Shown in pieces: positions 23,800 to 34,779 of a stretch of 64,000 bases of DNA; position 1 is the first letter of the stretch; the number at the start of each line of letters is the position of its first letter. The translations under genes and the position numbers were made by a program. Below the pieces are notes generated by a model, which did no database searches, was not told the origin of the DNA, and worked only from the letters and a program-made list of their open reading frames with translations. The DNA comes from Vesta saturnalis. Lineage: Eukaryota > Arthropoda > Insecta > Coleoptera > Lampyridae. The DNA is taken from contig JARFJB010000754.1 in the NCBI GenBank assembly GCA_036346205.1, forward strand, positions 460,001 to 524,000, written 5' to 3'.

Positions 23800-25620
23800 T
23801 CTTCACGGCAGTTTAGTAATATTTAATTTATTAAGTCTGTCTATTCTTTATTAAAACAAAATTAGATTCCATAGTTGGGTTTGTACGTTTACTAAGCTGT
23901 TATAGTAAGATCAGATAAATATGTGTTGACATCTCAATTAAGTCTTAAAGCTACTGCCATTCACTGATGACGGTAGCTGTAACTGGTGTCGGAATGTTTA
24001 AACTTATATTATATTATTATATTATAAGTACTTTAATTATGTGTGATTCTCGTGCAATTTTACATTTTCACATTTGTCCCGTAATCGCGGACAAAGTCAT
24101 TGACTTGAATTTGTAGACATAGGTTATGTATGCATTCGATAAAGGTTAAAAGTGAGGTGCAGATTTTTAGTTGCTGCACAATGAATTGGGAAATAGGAAA
24201 CATATTTTAAAAGAGTTATCCATTTATTCTATAATTGCGGGCGCAGGCATTAAATTTGACTTCAGTTTGTGAGGTAAGTCATGAAAATGTACTTTTGAAA
24301 TCTCCACGGAAAATGCTTTTGAATGACAGCTTTATTGGCATAGGTTATCCACTGAAAGTTTTGATGATCTTCATCTCTGACTCAGGAAAAGTTACCCGGT
24401 TAAAGTTAAAACAAGATCTGCACATCTTTTGCTGGTACGTTATCATTTATAGAGAATAGATCCGAAAAAGTTGAAACGTTTTTCTATAGTCGTGGGTACG
24501 GAAGGACGAATGTGTCGGACCAGACAGATACGATGAAACTACAAGAACATGCTACATAGAACCTATTAATCAAGAAACTAATCTATCTTGGAGTTTCAAA
24601 AACAGATAGCACATGATATTCTGAACAATAGTGTCTTTATGTTACATTTCAAATTTTGTTTATCTTGAAACAGCAATGTCAAATACCAGATCTAACATCA
24701 TTAGTTTTAGAATTTTAGCTTTTCGTAATTTATCTTACTTCGATTTCTATAGGGTCAGTAAGATGTTATAAATGTGCACCCTAATTTAGAAAGAACTAAA
24801 ATGAACTTGACGGTAGCTAATAAGAAGTTTTAAAAAGTGTTAAAAACTAAAGTTAAAGTCCATAAGTTTGTTTGACTTCCTAAGAAAGTTGTGAACACAA
24901 AACTTAGTCAAGTTTAGTCCATAGAAGTCTTAAAGTATAAACTTGAGCTTCTAAGCTTGGCGATACCCTCACGAGGCTACCATCCTAGGAAAGGATAGAG
25001 ATTTGTTATAATCTTATCTTTCAGGTACTATAATGCAATTAAAAAATTCATATGTTTTTGCAGAAAGGTTTCCCAACAAATAGTTTTAACTTATAGTTTT
25101 AATCTTCTTTGTCCCATTTTATAATCGTAATCTTGTATATGGGCACCCAAAGGCGGGTATAAATTGTCCTTTATTGGTGCAGATCATTTAAAAATTGCTA
25201 AGCAACTATTAGATTAGTTACTCATCTCAACTAACAACAAGTATCAAAATATGAACTTTCACGATTAAACTCCTAATTACAAATACTTTCCATTTAAGCC
25301 AATTAGCCAATCTGGCCGACTTAAAAGTGTCATTCTTAGTGACGTCAATAACAGTAATTGTTAGCGAAGCGTATAGAATACATAAAATTTGTATTGAAAT
25401 GCCCGAATTGAAACACATGAAACGTAAGTATCTATAAACATGCAGTACCACTAACAATAACAAAATGGCTCATGACACATATAAACAACTACTGGCACCG
25501 GGTAAATATTGTATATTACAGCAATACTAACGGTGGACATATTGATCATAAAAGCAATTTACTAAATCTAAAACGAAAATTCCATTAATTGGTCTTCAAT
25601 CTCACTAGAACAATATTGTA
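23800..25620. other. No gene recognised
   Basis: AT-rich with short frames only. A small AT palindrome (TTATATTATATTATTATATT type) lies near 24005. Nothing with coding character was identified. Confidence 0.5.
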
Positions 25621-25624
25621 CACA

Positions 25625-25730
25625 ATACGCGTGCGTGTGGGTGTGCTTGTGCGTGTGCGTGTATTGTGAGTGTGCGTGTACGTGAGCGTGCGGGTTTGCG
25701 TGTGCGTGTGCATGTGCATGTGTTTTTGTT
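25625..25730. repeat. GT/GC-rich microsatellite, short tract
   Basis: About 105 bp made of GTGCGTGTGCGT-like units with TGTATTGTGAG interruptions. Its unit type matches the much larger tract at 26534-27318. Open frames across it are repeat artefacts. Confidence 0.85.
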
Positions 25731-25781
25731 TTTACAATGATGCCTAGTTTCGTACTCAACTTATCATAAAATAGGTTTCAA

Positions 25782-25890
25782 AATTATCCTCAAAAAATGT
25801 TACTATAATTATTTAATTTATTTAAATTTCCATATAGGTTGGAAGGTCGCGTGGTGTTCCACACCAGATATTTTATTATTACAAACAATT
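25782..25890 (+). repeat. ~105 bp repeat, copy 1
   Basis: Shares TTATCCTCAAAAAATGTTA, AATTTCCATATAGG, GGTTGGAA, GTGGTGTTCC and AGATATTTTATTA with 27844-27945, allowing for substitutions. Both copies lie just downstream of a GT/GC microsatellite, which suggests that repeat and microsatellite belong to one duplicated or mobile unit. Confidence 0.65.
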
Positions 25891-26533
25891 TTTTGATTCA
25901 TCTTAATATTCAAGGTGATTCAAAATTTGATGCCAACCTTTAAAGGTGGTGTTACTATGGATCATTTGCGATTGATTGAGCTAACATATATCCAAAAATC
26001 AACGGTTTTAAAGGTATTTGAGATTTTGTGATTTTGTAGTAATTCCCTATTTTCGTTCAGTTCAAGTAGGAATTGATCCGTGTAAACAGCATTTCTAGTC
26101 CAGTTTTCAATAGTACAATATGTATTTTACTTAAAAGATGCAAAAATATGAGGAATATGTTAACAACAAGAAAATTTTTAAGATTTAAAATCAGAATGTG
26201 AAAGAAACCAAAACCGATTTCAAATTTTCAACTTTTAAACTATGCTATACTACATATAGTGTTAAAATAGTCTAAATAGCTAGCTCCAGGTTTTAAATTT
26301 CCGATGAAGCCATTTTTGTCAAAATTCGTTCGACAGTTCCACCAGAAAAATCTTTTCAGCCGCACTACCAATTATGTAACCAACAATAACAAACTCGCAC
26401 TTTTAAGATACCTCCGTCGTGTCTAGGAAAAACCCACTAATTACCTAATTACGTAAAGGTATGCAAGTTGACCCTCATTTCCAACTTTGATAATACACTT
26501 CATCTTTTATATAAACTTTTTTTGAGAAACTGC

Positions 26534-26568
26534 GGGTGCGTATGCGTGTGCGTGTGTGCGTGTGCGTG

Positions 26569-26601
<33 letters not shown>

Positions 26602-26867
26602 GTCCGTGTGCGTGTGCGTGTGTGCGTGTGCGTGTGTGTGTGTGTCTGAGTGTGTGAGTGTGTGCATGTGCGTGTGTGCGTGTGCATGTCCCTGTGCGTG
26701 TGCGTATGTGTGTGCGTGTGCGCATGCGTGTGCGTGTGCGTGTGCGTGCGAGTGTGCGTGTGCGTGCGCGTGTGCGCGTTCGCGTGTGCGTGTGCGCGTG
26801 CGTGTGTGTACGTGTGCGTGTGCGTGTGTGAGTGTGTGCGTGTGCGTGTGCGTGTGCGTGTGTGCGT

Positions 26868-26902
<35 letters not shown>

Positions 26903-27318
26903 AGTGTCTGAGTGTGAGTGTGTGCGTGTGCGTGTGTGCGTGTGCATGTCCCTGTGCGTGTGCGTATGTGTGTGCGTGTGCGTGTGCGTGTGCGCATGCG
27001 TGTGCGTGTGCATGTGCGTGCGAGTGTGCGTGTGCGTGCGCGTGTGCGCGTGCGTGTGCGTGTACGTGTGCGTGTGCGTGTGTGAGAGTGTGTGCTTGTA
27101 CGTGTGCGTGTGCGTGTGCGTGTGCGTGTGCGTATGCGTGTGTGTGCGTGTGCGCGTGCGCGTGCGCGTGTACGTGTGCGTGCGCGTGTGCGCGCGCGCG
27201 TTCGTGCGTGCGTGCGTGCGGCGTACGTGCATGCTAAGGTGCATGCGAGAGAGCGTTCGTGCGTGCGAGCGTGCGTGCGTGCGATCGTGCGTACGTGCGT
27301 GCGGGCGTGCGTGCGGAT
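26534..27318. repeat. Very long GT/GC microsatellite (~785 bp)
   Basis: Alternating purine-pyrimidine sequence in units GTGTGC, GTGCGT and GCGCGT with rare TGAG and CATG interruptions. It grades into GTGC/GCGTGC units at the 3' end. Long open frames on both strands (up to 245 codons, His-Thr or Cys-Val repeats) are produced by the repeat and are not genes. Internal blocks recur at a larger period, for example the TGTCCCTGTGCGTGTGCGTA block near 26687 and 26947, about 260 bp apart. Confidence 0.95.
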
Positions 27319-28694
27319 AGGGTGGATAGGGGGTTTATTAGGGGTAGTTTTTGGTTTTTATCAAATATTTCTAAAATAGTTCCATATTTCAAAGATTGAA
27401 AAATACCTGGATATAGACCTTAAACATATCGATTAATTATGTTCAATGCAATTTTTTGATATGACGCGTAATTTAGCGGCAAAAAAAATCCTAAGGCAGA
27501 ATTTAGTGTTAGTTCAAATTTTTTCATTATCTGAATAACGATTAATGTTATAAAAAAAAAGGGCAAACGTGTTTTTTAATTTAATTTTACATAAATTTTC
27601 TTTACAAAGTTTTTTAATGTAAAGCGTAATAAATGTAAATATTCAATAAATGTAATTGAAAATGCTGAACCTGTTATATTGATATTTTTATAGAAGCAGG
27701 GGCTTTGAAATTTTTAATTTAGGTTAGCATCTAGATGTCTATTCCTCTGTCTGTCATGAAGCTTTATACGTCTGTTTGACACAGATTATTGTTTTTGCGT
27801 TAACAATTTTGGAAATGAGCTTCTTACAAAAGATGTTGCATATTTATCCTAAAAAAATGTTATTAAAATTATTTCATTTCTTTTAATTTCCATGTTGTAG
27901 GTTGGAAAGTCGTGTGGTGTTCCATATCAGATATTTTATTAATCAGAGTAGAATTGTAGAAAAACAACCATTATACAGTAACTTCATTATTTTATCATTT
28001 ATAATTAAACATATAGTGAAAAAGTTATTTACAAAATCAAGCATTGGTGAATTATTTAATCTAAAATACTATTTTCATGTAATGGAACCATCTAGAATTC
28101 TTCTCTAGGAAGCGTAAATGATAACCTAGAGGGAATCGATAACTGATTAGCAGCACATAAAAGTCAAAACACATTTTTGTGGCTGGAGATCAATTTCCAA
28201 CATCTCAACACTTGTACCGCATAAACTTTTGAAGTTGGTATGTGTTCAGTCTTGCAATAGTAATGCGTTTTCCAAGCTACACATAGGCGCTTCGATGTTA
28301 TGGTTTAAACAACTAATTTTTTAAACGACGGACAACCAATCTCGTCCAGGTTTAGTATTGGTTTGTTAAGAAATCATAAAAACTGCTGTTTGTCACTACC
28401 CTTAACGTGAATTTTGTTAAATAGCTGCAACGATCTTATCAACTACTCTTGGAAACCGCTATAGGGTACATACCTCGACCGCCATTTCAGTCCATGATAT
28501 TTATTCTTTAAATACCCTATCATTTCGAGGCGGTTTTATCAATATCACCAACAAAGCTCCATAATCTGTAACCACTGCAATTTCTTTCGGAATGAATTCG
28601 TCGTTATCGCCTGTAAGCTCTTATACGTTCTTGTGCGTCTATCATCTTTCAACTGCTGCTGTACACTGAAGCTTGTGATCTAGACTTACTCCTT
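27319..28694. other. No gene recognised
   Basis: AT-rich sequence apart from the repeat copy at 27844-27945. The 68-codon frame at 27902-28108 overlaps that repeat and is not supported as a gene. Confidence 0.5.
27844..27945 (+). repeat. ~105 bp repeat, copy 2
   Basis: Homologous to 25782-25890 with the same order of blocks (TTATCCTAAAAAAATGTTA, TTAATTTCCATG, AGGTTGGAAAGTC, GTGGTGTTCCATATCAG). Lies about 525 bp downstream of the 26534-27318 tract. Confidence 0.65.
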
Positions 28695-29885
28695 TTAACA
28701 GGTAAAATCTACCATGATATTCCGATGTTTATCGGTCTCGTTCACGTTATCGAATTCGGTATACATCAAACAGTTAATGGTTTCAGCGACAGCTTCTTCA
28801 AAGCCAACGTCAAGCCTATGGGAGCCGTTTCTAACTAAATTACAGTGCGTGCTAGCGTTTGTAGACAAGTCCGGTGTTAGGTGAAAGGCCTTTAACAGTA
28901 GCCGTTGGAGTAATCGCTTCTCGATATGTCGTTTCCCTCATAAATAAATATGTGTACCGGAGAATAAGGTGTGGTACGCTCTTACATATAAAGTATTAGC
29001 TGTAAGGTCTGGTTGTAAGGTATTCCAAAGAATTTGTTGGCCGTCAATATATAACGACATCTAGTTAATATTGCTGCGGTGAAAATTGAACGGGTTACAG
29101 GCGTAATCACCGTTGAAGGCTTTATTCGCTACAAAACCTAGGATGAATTGTTTAGGTAACTGACCCAGTAAAACATTATCCAATGATTTTCGCTGTATGC
29201 CCATAGGTATAGTCAACACTTTTACGCCTGTCCTTAAGACGGTATTTTGCTGCAGTTGTTTCTGAAGCTTTAGCGTGCGCAATTAGAATGGTGGGATTGA
29301 TCCCCATACGTCTCAGCAGAAAACTAGCGTCCATAATTTTCGTGTTGTAAATTGAACCGTGTGCCGCGATAGACTAAAGGTATACCTTGATCGTACAAAT
29401 TTAGCCTTTAATTCAACACCGCTTATGAGAATCTTTTCTTGATTAAACAAATCCGAGTGCACGTAACCGATTATCTCAATCTGTTTGCGTGTCGCTGCAA
29501 ATGCTTGACGTTTTGAGAAACAGTTATTTTCGTGTGTATTCATCTGGCCGGCTGCATCGTTGTGCCATAAGGTCCAACCTAGATGTGAAGTCTTGACTTC
29601 CTTTCCATAGTTTAGCAGCGTCTCGATATATGAGTGGTAGGCATAGGTGTTGTTTGGTTGACACCATCTTCTGGTTAGATAAACCTCTACTTGTGTGAGA
29701 AGCTAATGTATCCAATTGTTTACCAGTGCTACAACATCCGCGTCAGTAAGAGCTGTATCGTCTTGCTTTAGAACTTTAGCTGTGATGTACAACATGGTCT
29801 GGCTTAAATCTATGTAATCTTCTCCTTCGAGAGCTTCTTTTCGGTGTTTCCCGTGATTCACTATCGGGATTTTAACGTTAGGTGA
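28695..29885 (-). pseudogene. F54H12.2-like virus-type protein remnant
   Basis: Pieces in order on the minus strand: a start-region EDYIDLSQTMLYITAK (about 29810), then LLNYG-type and LDLMAQRCS (29524-29715), EIIGYVHSDLFNQEK and ISGVELKAKFVRSR (29313-29543), VLLGQLPKQFILGFVANKAF and NPFNFHRSNIN (29061-29282), then QPDLTANTLYVRAY, HLTPDLST and VRNGSHRLDVGF, ending IMVDFTC with a stop at 28695-28697. The order matches the family annotated as F54H12.2-like in animal genomes, found next to A32-type packaging ATPases. A structural virion role is likely by context but is inference. At least four frame breaks disable it. Confidence 0.7.
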
Positions 29886-30456
29886 TACAACAGCATCACG
29901 TCTTCGAATATTCCGATAAACTCTCGTGGTATATTTATTTCTTTAATATACGCCGCAAACTGTTGCCAACCGTGCGGGTTTGTAGTTTTTCGCTGCCTTG
30001 ACAGTTCGTGAACCAGATCGATGATATTGGAAGGTGGGATGATCTCACCTTTTATTGTGACAGTACCCCTTTTATCCCAAAATACATCACCGCCCGTATT
30101 CAGTATACGCAATAAATCTGCACTTTTCCTCCTATATTTAGACAGAAGCATTGATACTATCTCGTCGTTTGCCAGGCCTTTTCGTCTCGGTAAATCTCCA
30201 GTATCATCATCGCCGCTGATTGTGTTGTTAGTAGATTGATGTAATTGATTGGAAAAGTGTATGTGGATATCTTTGAAGAACTGGATTCTGGATTGTAGTG
30301 TTTCGATTTGTAATGGCCAGTCATTTTGCTTTTTAAAACTTTATCCATATCGTTGGCCAGCTGCGTTAAAATGTTGTTTTGTGTGACATCAGGCACCTGC
30401 AAGCGCTGTATAAAATCCAACAGCAGAATAATCATCTTCTTCAGGATGCGGTCCAT
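29861..30456 (-). pseudogene. Virus-type basic protein remnant, frameshifted
   Basis: The piece 30456-30157 begins MDRILKKMIILLLDFIQRL and has ILTQLANDMDKVLKSK. The piece 30151-29861, in another frame, carries YRRKSADLLRILN, VFWDKRGTVTIKGE, PSNIIDLVHELSRQRK and PHGWQQFAAYI. Such a protein regularly sits between the core peptide and the F54H12.2-like gene in these viral clusters. Its biochemical role is unknown to me. A frame change near 30155 breaks the gene. The plus-strand frame at 30021-30239 is shadow. Confidence 0.6.
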
Positions 30457-30600
30457 AGTTTATTACCAAAATACTACCAAGTAATGGTCCTAACAGGAGT
30501 GATAGAAATGCACCGCCCTTCTGTACAAGAAACTGTTTCTTCTTTTTTATAAATTCGCCTCCCTGCGCTAAATGTCTTAAAGTGTGATTTTGTTAAGAGA
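30440..30600 (-). pseudogene. Short basic/hydrophobic core-type peptide (pX-like) remnant
   Basis: The minus strand reads a Lys-rich run (FIKKKKQFLVQKGG) directly followed by a hydrophobic stretch (AFLSLLLGPLLGSILV). This basic-then-hydrophobic pattern is what adenovirus pX-like core peptides of polinton/adintovirus elements look like. It is too short for the usual gene finders. The start codon is not clear and the call depends on the neighbours. Confidence 0.5.
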
Positions 30601-30639
30601 GTCGCTGCTTCTGATCACTTGACATAAGTACGCGCCTGT

Positions 30640-30990
30640 TTAAAATGGTGTGTGCACATTCGCAGATACATTCGACCTGCTTACTATCCATACATATCCA
30701 TAAATTATTATTAAGACTGATTTTTCGTCGTCAAACTGCTCCATGTCAGGTAAACCCTTCTGAAATTCCACCGTCAGATCATTGAATAAGACCTGCCACT
30801 CGCTATAGAACCAAATAATATATTTAAAAATTGCATCGCAGACAGTTTCGATAATTTTCAGAAAATCTACGATAAAATACGATTTCCTACAACCGGATGG
30901 CCCCGCTACTGGGATCTGGAAATTTATGATGTTCAAAGAAGGCTGCAAAAGATGGATCTGAATAAACGCAACAGCAGAAGAATCAAGATA
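30640..30990 (-). pseudogene. A32-type DNA-packaging ATPase, N-terminal fragment
   Basis: Contains IPVAGPSGCRKSYFIVDF, a degenerate Walker A (one Gly of GxxGxGK(S/T) replaced by Arg), then FKYIIWFYSEWQVLFNDL and EFQKGLPDMEQFDDEKSV, and the Walker B strand VLIIIYGYV, where the expected acidic pair is missing. The pattern (IWCYxEWQ, FxxGLP, LLIIDDL) is that of FtsK/HerA-superfamily packaging ATPases of polintons and adintoviruses, which pump DNA into capsids. The C-terminal half is absent, so the fragment cannot be active. Confidence 0.72.
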
Positions 30991-31519
30991 TTGACGTAAC
31001 CAATGAAATATGGATAAGTGATTGTTTTTGGTTTTAGCCCTGTAGTATTTACTTTATTTCAATAATTGTACAGATTTTTTAATGTTACGTTATAATTATG
31101 TATATGTATTGATCTCCCCTAAATGTAACAACATTCTTTAAAACATTTTAAAAACGTTAAGGAATTAGAGACAGGGCTAGAATACAAGATATTCAATTTA
31201 GATATCACATCAACATGAGATGCATTGTATGTAATCTTAAAAATAGTATTACTTATAATAAATTATCAAAAGTTCTCTATGTTTTTTTGATACAAGTCGA
31301 TTTCGGTAATTATGGACCATAAAAAGACTTAATTCTACTGAAACGGCCTTAATTACATGGAGAGTACTATAAATACGCCGTCAAGGGATGAAAATGAGTC
31401 TGAAAAGAAGCCGACAATTAAGATGCGTGTCCGCGGTTGCTTACACTCCAGGGGCTGGGATTAAAAACTACACAGGGCGCATGCGCGCTGAATTTTTGCT
31501 ATTCTCCGGAGGATTTGTC
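30991..31519. other. No gene recognised
   Basis: AT-rich for most of its length, with a GC-richer stretch around 31425-31490. Nothing identifiable. Confidence 0.45.
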
Positions 31520-32600
31520 CTATTCTCCTCCCTTACTACTAAAATTCTTTAGTGGTTTGTATAATAAACATATTTTATTACTGTGCGGAATGGTTATGTA
31601 ATCCATTTTTTCTTCCGATTTTTTAACGAGAGAAATATTATAGAAACTATGAATTCTTTGTTCAATAATTTTCAAAATGGAATATTTTGGATAATTGTTT
31701 TCAATAAATGTATAATTAATATTTTTAATGTGTTTTGGACGAAAAATAGTGTCCGCGATTTTTATGCATCTTTCAATATTAACACAAACAATATTAATTT
31801 TATTAATTAACGAATGATTTGAATGAAAATTTATATCTCCCCAACTTGGTTTGTGAAACCAACGGATTAAAATTAAATTATTATTTCTAGTCACATTTGT
31901 ATCTAAAAATGGTATTTTTTTATTTCTCTAATTCTATAGTAGATTTAAGTTTAATGTTGAAACTGTTAAATACATTTAAAACTTCTTCAATTGTGTTTTC
32001 TAGTGAACTTAATAAAATGTCATTAACATACCAAAAATAAAAGGATGGTGTAAAACTAAATTGTCCTAAACAAACATCTAAATGTTTCATTACCAAATTA
32101 GCAACTGTAGCAGAAATTAGTGATCCCATTGCGCATCCATATGTTTCTTGGTTATATCTTTCTTTATATTGGAAATGAGTTGTTGACAAACAATTCTACT
32201 ATTTCAATAAACTGATCGTCGTTTAGAATTGTCTCTTTATTAAATTCCATTTTTGCTTTAAAATTGTTATAATCACCGGAATTGGAATATTTGCAAATAA
32301 AGAAGAAACATCTAGATAATTTATAGGTGGGCGAATTAATCGATGAAATTATTGGTCGTATTGGACCATTTTCTTTATGTATCTTTGGCAGAAAATGAAT
32401 CCGTGGAACTGTCGGAAGTTTAGATTTTAAATAAGTGAATTCTGTTTCGCATAATTTACCTTGGTTAAATCAATTTTCAATTAATGCATTAATATTATTA
32501 GTAAATTGTTTAGTAGGATCATTGTTCAAAACTTTATAAGTACTTATATCATTTCAATGTTCCATATACTGGAGGGAAATTCGACCAAAGATGTGTCATT
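31520..32600 (-). pseudogene. Penelope-like element reverse transcriptase remnant
   Basis: From 32560 downward, minus frames read NNDPTKQFTNNINALI, LPTVPRIHFLPKIHKENG and RPIISSINSPTYKLSR (Penelope RT fingers), THFQYKERYNQETYGCAMGS (the diagnostic GCAMGSP-type block), SFYFWYVNDILL (the YVDD box with Asp to Asn at the first Asp), then IPFLDTNVTRNN, FHKPSWGDINFHSNH and LINKINIVCVNIERC. The catalytic change and frame breaks at about 32190 and 31900 mean it is dead. The GIY-YIG half is not seen next to it. The plus-strand frame 31583-31810 is shadow. Confidence 0.85.
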
Positions 32601-32699
32601 TCTTTCTGAGTGTACAACTAAATGAAACCCCTAGATATTGTAAAGGAAACAATTGATAAAAAATGACAAATTACGAAACTTTTCTGTTGTTGACGACTT

Positions 32700-32960
32700 C
32701 TTTATTACAAAAAAACGTAAAGATTTGGAGTTTTTAAAAACACATGAATCTTTAACTTGACACTTTTACATCTCGAAATCCATTCGACGGATTCGCATCG
32801 TTTTTTTTTTAGATTATTGTACAGTGATGAGCACCTCCATCATTATGCAAATCGTTTAAATAAACCCTAAACCTTGAACTTATCATTTTATGTACGCAAA
32901 TTTTTAACTTGCGGCAATCTTTTTTGTAGTAAAAATTTCTTTAAGCATGCAGAAGGGTAC
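32700..32960 (+). repeat. Dispersed ~220 bp repeat, copy 1
   Basis: Shares CTCGAAATCCA, TCGACGGATT, ATTATTGTACAG, TTTAAATAAAC and GAACTTATCATTTTAT in order with the inverse of 61020-61270. Source family unknown; both copies lie near Penelope remnants but in different relative orientations, so it is probably an independent repeat. Confidence 0.6.
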
Positions 32961-33152
32961 ATGAAGCCAAAACATCAAAATTTTTTTTGGGGAAAAAATC
33001 TTTTTGAAAGGAGTTTTCTTTTCGGAGTTATAAATATTATATCGCGCACTAACCTGGCGAAGGCGTAACTGTGTTCCCAATTAAGTAAATACTGAAATCG
33101 GCAATTGAGCATTATTTACAATTTTCGTGTTAATTATTATAAACATAACCTA

Positions 33153-33153
<1 letters not shown>

Positions 33154-33214
<61 letters not shown>
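33154..33214. repeat. (AAT)n tract at the 5' edge of LINE copy A
   Basis: About 20 uninterrupted AAT units directly abutting the truncated LINE sequence that starts near 33219. Confidence 0.95.
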
Positions 33215-33215
<1 letters not shown>

Positions 33216-33224
33216 TAATTAAAT

Positions 33225-34715
33225 AACAGGTATCTTCAACATAAAGACCATGGCGTATTCTTAGGGCTATCATTAAATACTACACTTACCTGGAAAGACC
33301 ATGTTGATAACTTAATAGTACGTTGTAAATCATCACTAAATATCATCAGAGCAATAGCAAATACTCGATGGGGAGCGGACTCAGAAGTGATTCTCAAAAT
33401 CTACAAATCACTTGTACAGTCCAAAATTGATTATGGATATGAAGCGTATTCTTCCGCGTCTAAAAGCACATTAAAGCCTCTAGAGGTCATACAGAATGCC
33501 GGTATGAGATACTGTTTAGGAGCATACTATACTAGTGCAAGTGACAGCCTGTCTTGTGAATCTAGCTTAACTCCACTACATCTACACCTTGCTTACAGAC
33601 TACTAGTATACGCTTGTAAGATAAAAGCACAAACAAGTCACCCAAACTATGAAATCTTGTTTAACAATGACACCATAGATCATACTAGTCGTAGACTACA
33701 CAAACCTCTATGCTACAATATTAGAAATGCTTTAGAACAGATCCATGAGACTCTACCGAATATGCTGCCCCTAGGACCTCTGGAAGTACCGCCCTGGTCG
33801 GTCCCACAAATTAACATTTGCACCCAGCTTTTAAAGCATAAAAGGCAAATACTCCGACAGCCATATTTCATAAAATGTTTAATGCGTTACTTAATAACCT
33901 TAGCAACCATCTGTGGCTCAAAATGTAATGAGGGTGTAGGGTGTGCCTTCTCTGATAACAACATAGAATACAGTTGGTTAATGCCAGCATATACCTCAAT
34001 ATATAATGCAGAGCTCTATGCAATTTGGCAAGCCCTTCGCCATTGTGAATACGCAACCGGTCGGACAAAATTTGTTATAGTAAGCGACTCGCATAGTGCT
34101 ATTATGGGTCTCCAAAGTCAATATGCAGTAAATCCTCTAATCCAAATGATATTATCCACCATCACACACCTTTGTAATATGGGGCGTATAATTGTATTTC
34201 TATGGGTTCCTAGTCATATAAACATTAGAGGGAATGAAAGATCAGACCTAGCCGCTCGACACGCTGCACAAGAGATGGAAACTGCAACAGAATTCAAAGT
34301 AGATATCGCAATTCATGCAAATATTGCCAAATATATGAAACAAAAATTGAAAGCGATATGGCAAGAAAACTGGACAACATCCACAGGTCAACTAAGGAAC
34401 ATAAAACCGTCTGTAGATAAATGGAAATTAGCCTCTTGCTTCTCCAGAAAGGAAAGCAGCATCATCCACAGGATTAGAATTGGACATACAAATTTGACTC
34501 ATAAACACATTCCATCAAATTCACCTCCACCAATATGCGAAATTTGTTTAACGCCTTTAACCATCAATCACATAATCTGCGTATGTCCAACTTACGAAGC
34601 ACACCGTAAATTATATTCTGTATCCGACACACTGGGGACCAATTTTTCAGATACCGAAAGTATAAGAAATGCACTAAACTTTCAAAAGGCAATTAACATG
34701 CTTAACAAGATATAA
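33225..34715 (+). pseudogene. LINE A ORF2 C-terminal part: RT connection, RNase H, zinc finger
   Basis: Nearly 500 codons remain open. The first part has GVFLGLSLNTTLTWKDHV, SKIDYGYEAYSSASKS and ESSLTPLHL (RT thumb/connection shared by all copies). RNase H follows with NAELYAIWQALRH (Glu), VIVSDSHSAIMGL (Asp) and VFLWVPSHINIRGNERSD (His/Asn and last Asp). The first RNase H Asp, present as FTDGS in copy C2 and YTDSS in B, is replaced here by ATICGS. The C-terminus carries CEICLTPLTINHIICVC, a CCHC-type finger. The long open frame suggests moderate age, but the 5' truncation and lost Asp make it non-functional. Confidence 0.85.
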
Positions 34716-34724
34716 ACTAAAAAG

Positions 34725-34754
34725 GGCACCAATGGCCATAGCAGTCGACGTGCC
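34725..34754 (+). other. LINE A 3'-UTR hairpin
   Basis: Closing stem GGCAC/GTGCC around a loop containing GCAGTCG, a few bases before the A/AAT-rich tail. Homologous in position to the hairpins of B, C2, D and E but with different paired bases. Confidence 0.65.
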
Positions 34755-34779
34755 ATACCAAAAATAAAAAATAATAGGA

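Larger units (their letters stand above)
28695..30990 (-). mobile_element. Endogenous virus-type gene block (polinton-like/adintovirus kind), decayed
   Basis: Four adjacent minus-strand remnants run in this order: packaging-ATPase fragment, short basic/hydrophobic core-type peptide, a basic linker-type protein, and an F54H12.2-like protein. This set is characteristic of polinton-like or adintovirus-type double-stranded DNA elements integrated in animal genomes. No polymerase B, protease or integrase gene and no terminal repeats were found nearby, so only part of the element survives. Every gene has at least one break or truncation. Confidence 0.65.
33219..34770 (+). mobile_element. I-clade-like LINE copy A, 5'-truncated
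   Basis: The match to the other copies begins at LNNRY (RT-connection region, cognate of B near 39080) immediately after the (AAT)n tract, and ends with a hairpin at 34725-34754 and an A/AAT-rich tail. Only the 3' third of ORF2 is present. 5' truncation is usual for target-primed insertion. Confidence 0.85.

Noticed and set aside
26468..27379. Several long open frames on both strands, up to 245 codons
   Set aside because: All are low-complexity translations of the GT/GC microsatellite; no start context or domain, and overlapping frames are equally open.
31583..31810. 75-codon plus-strand frame
   Set aside because: Antisense to clear Penelope RT sequence.
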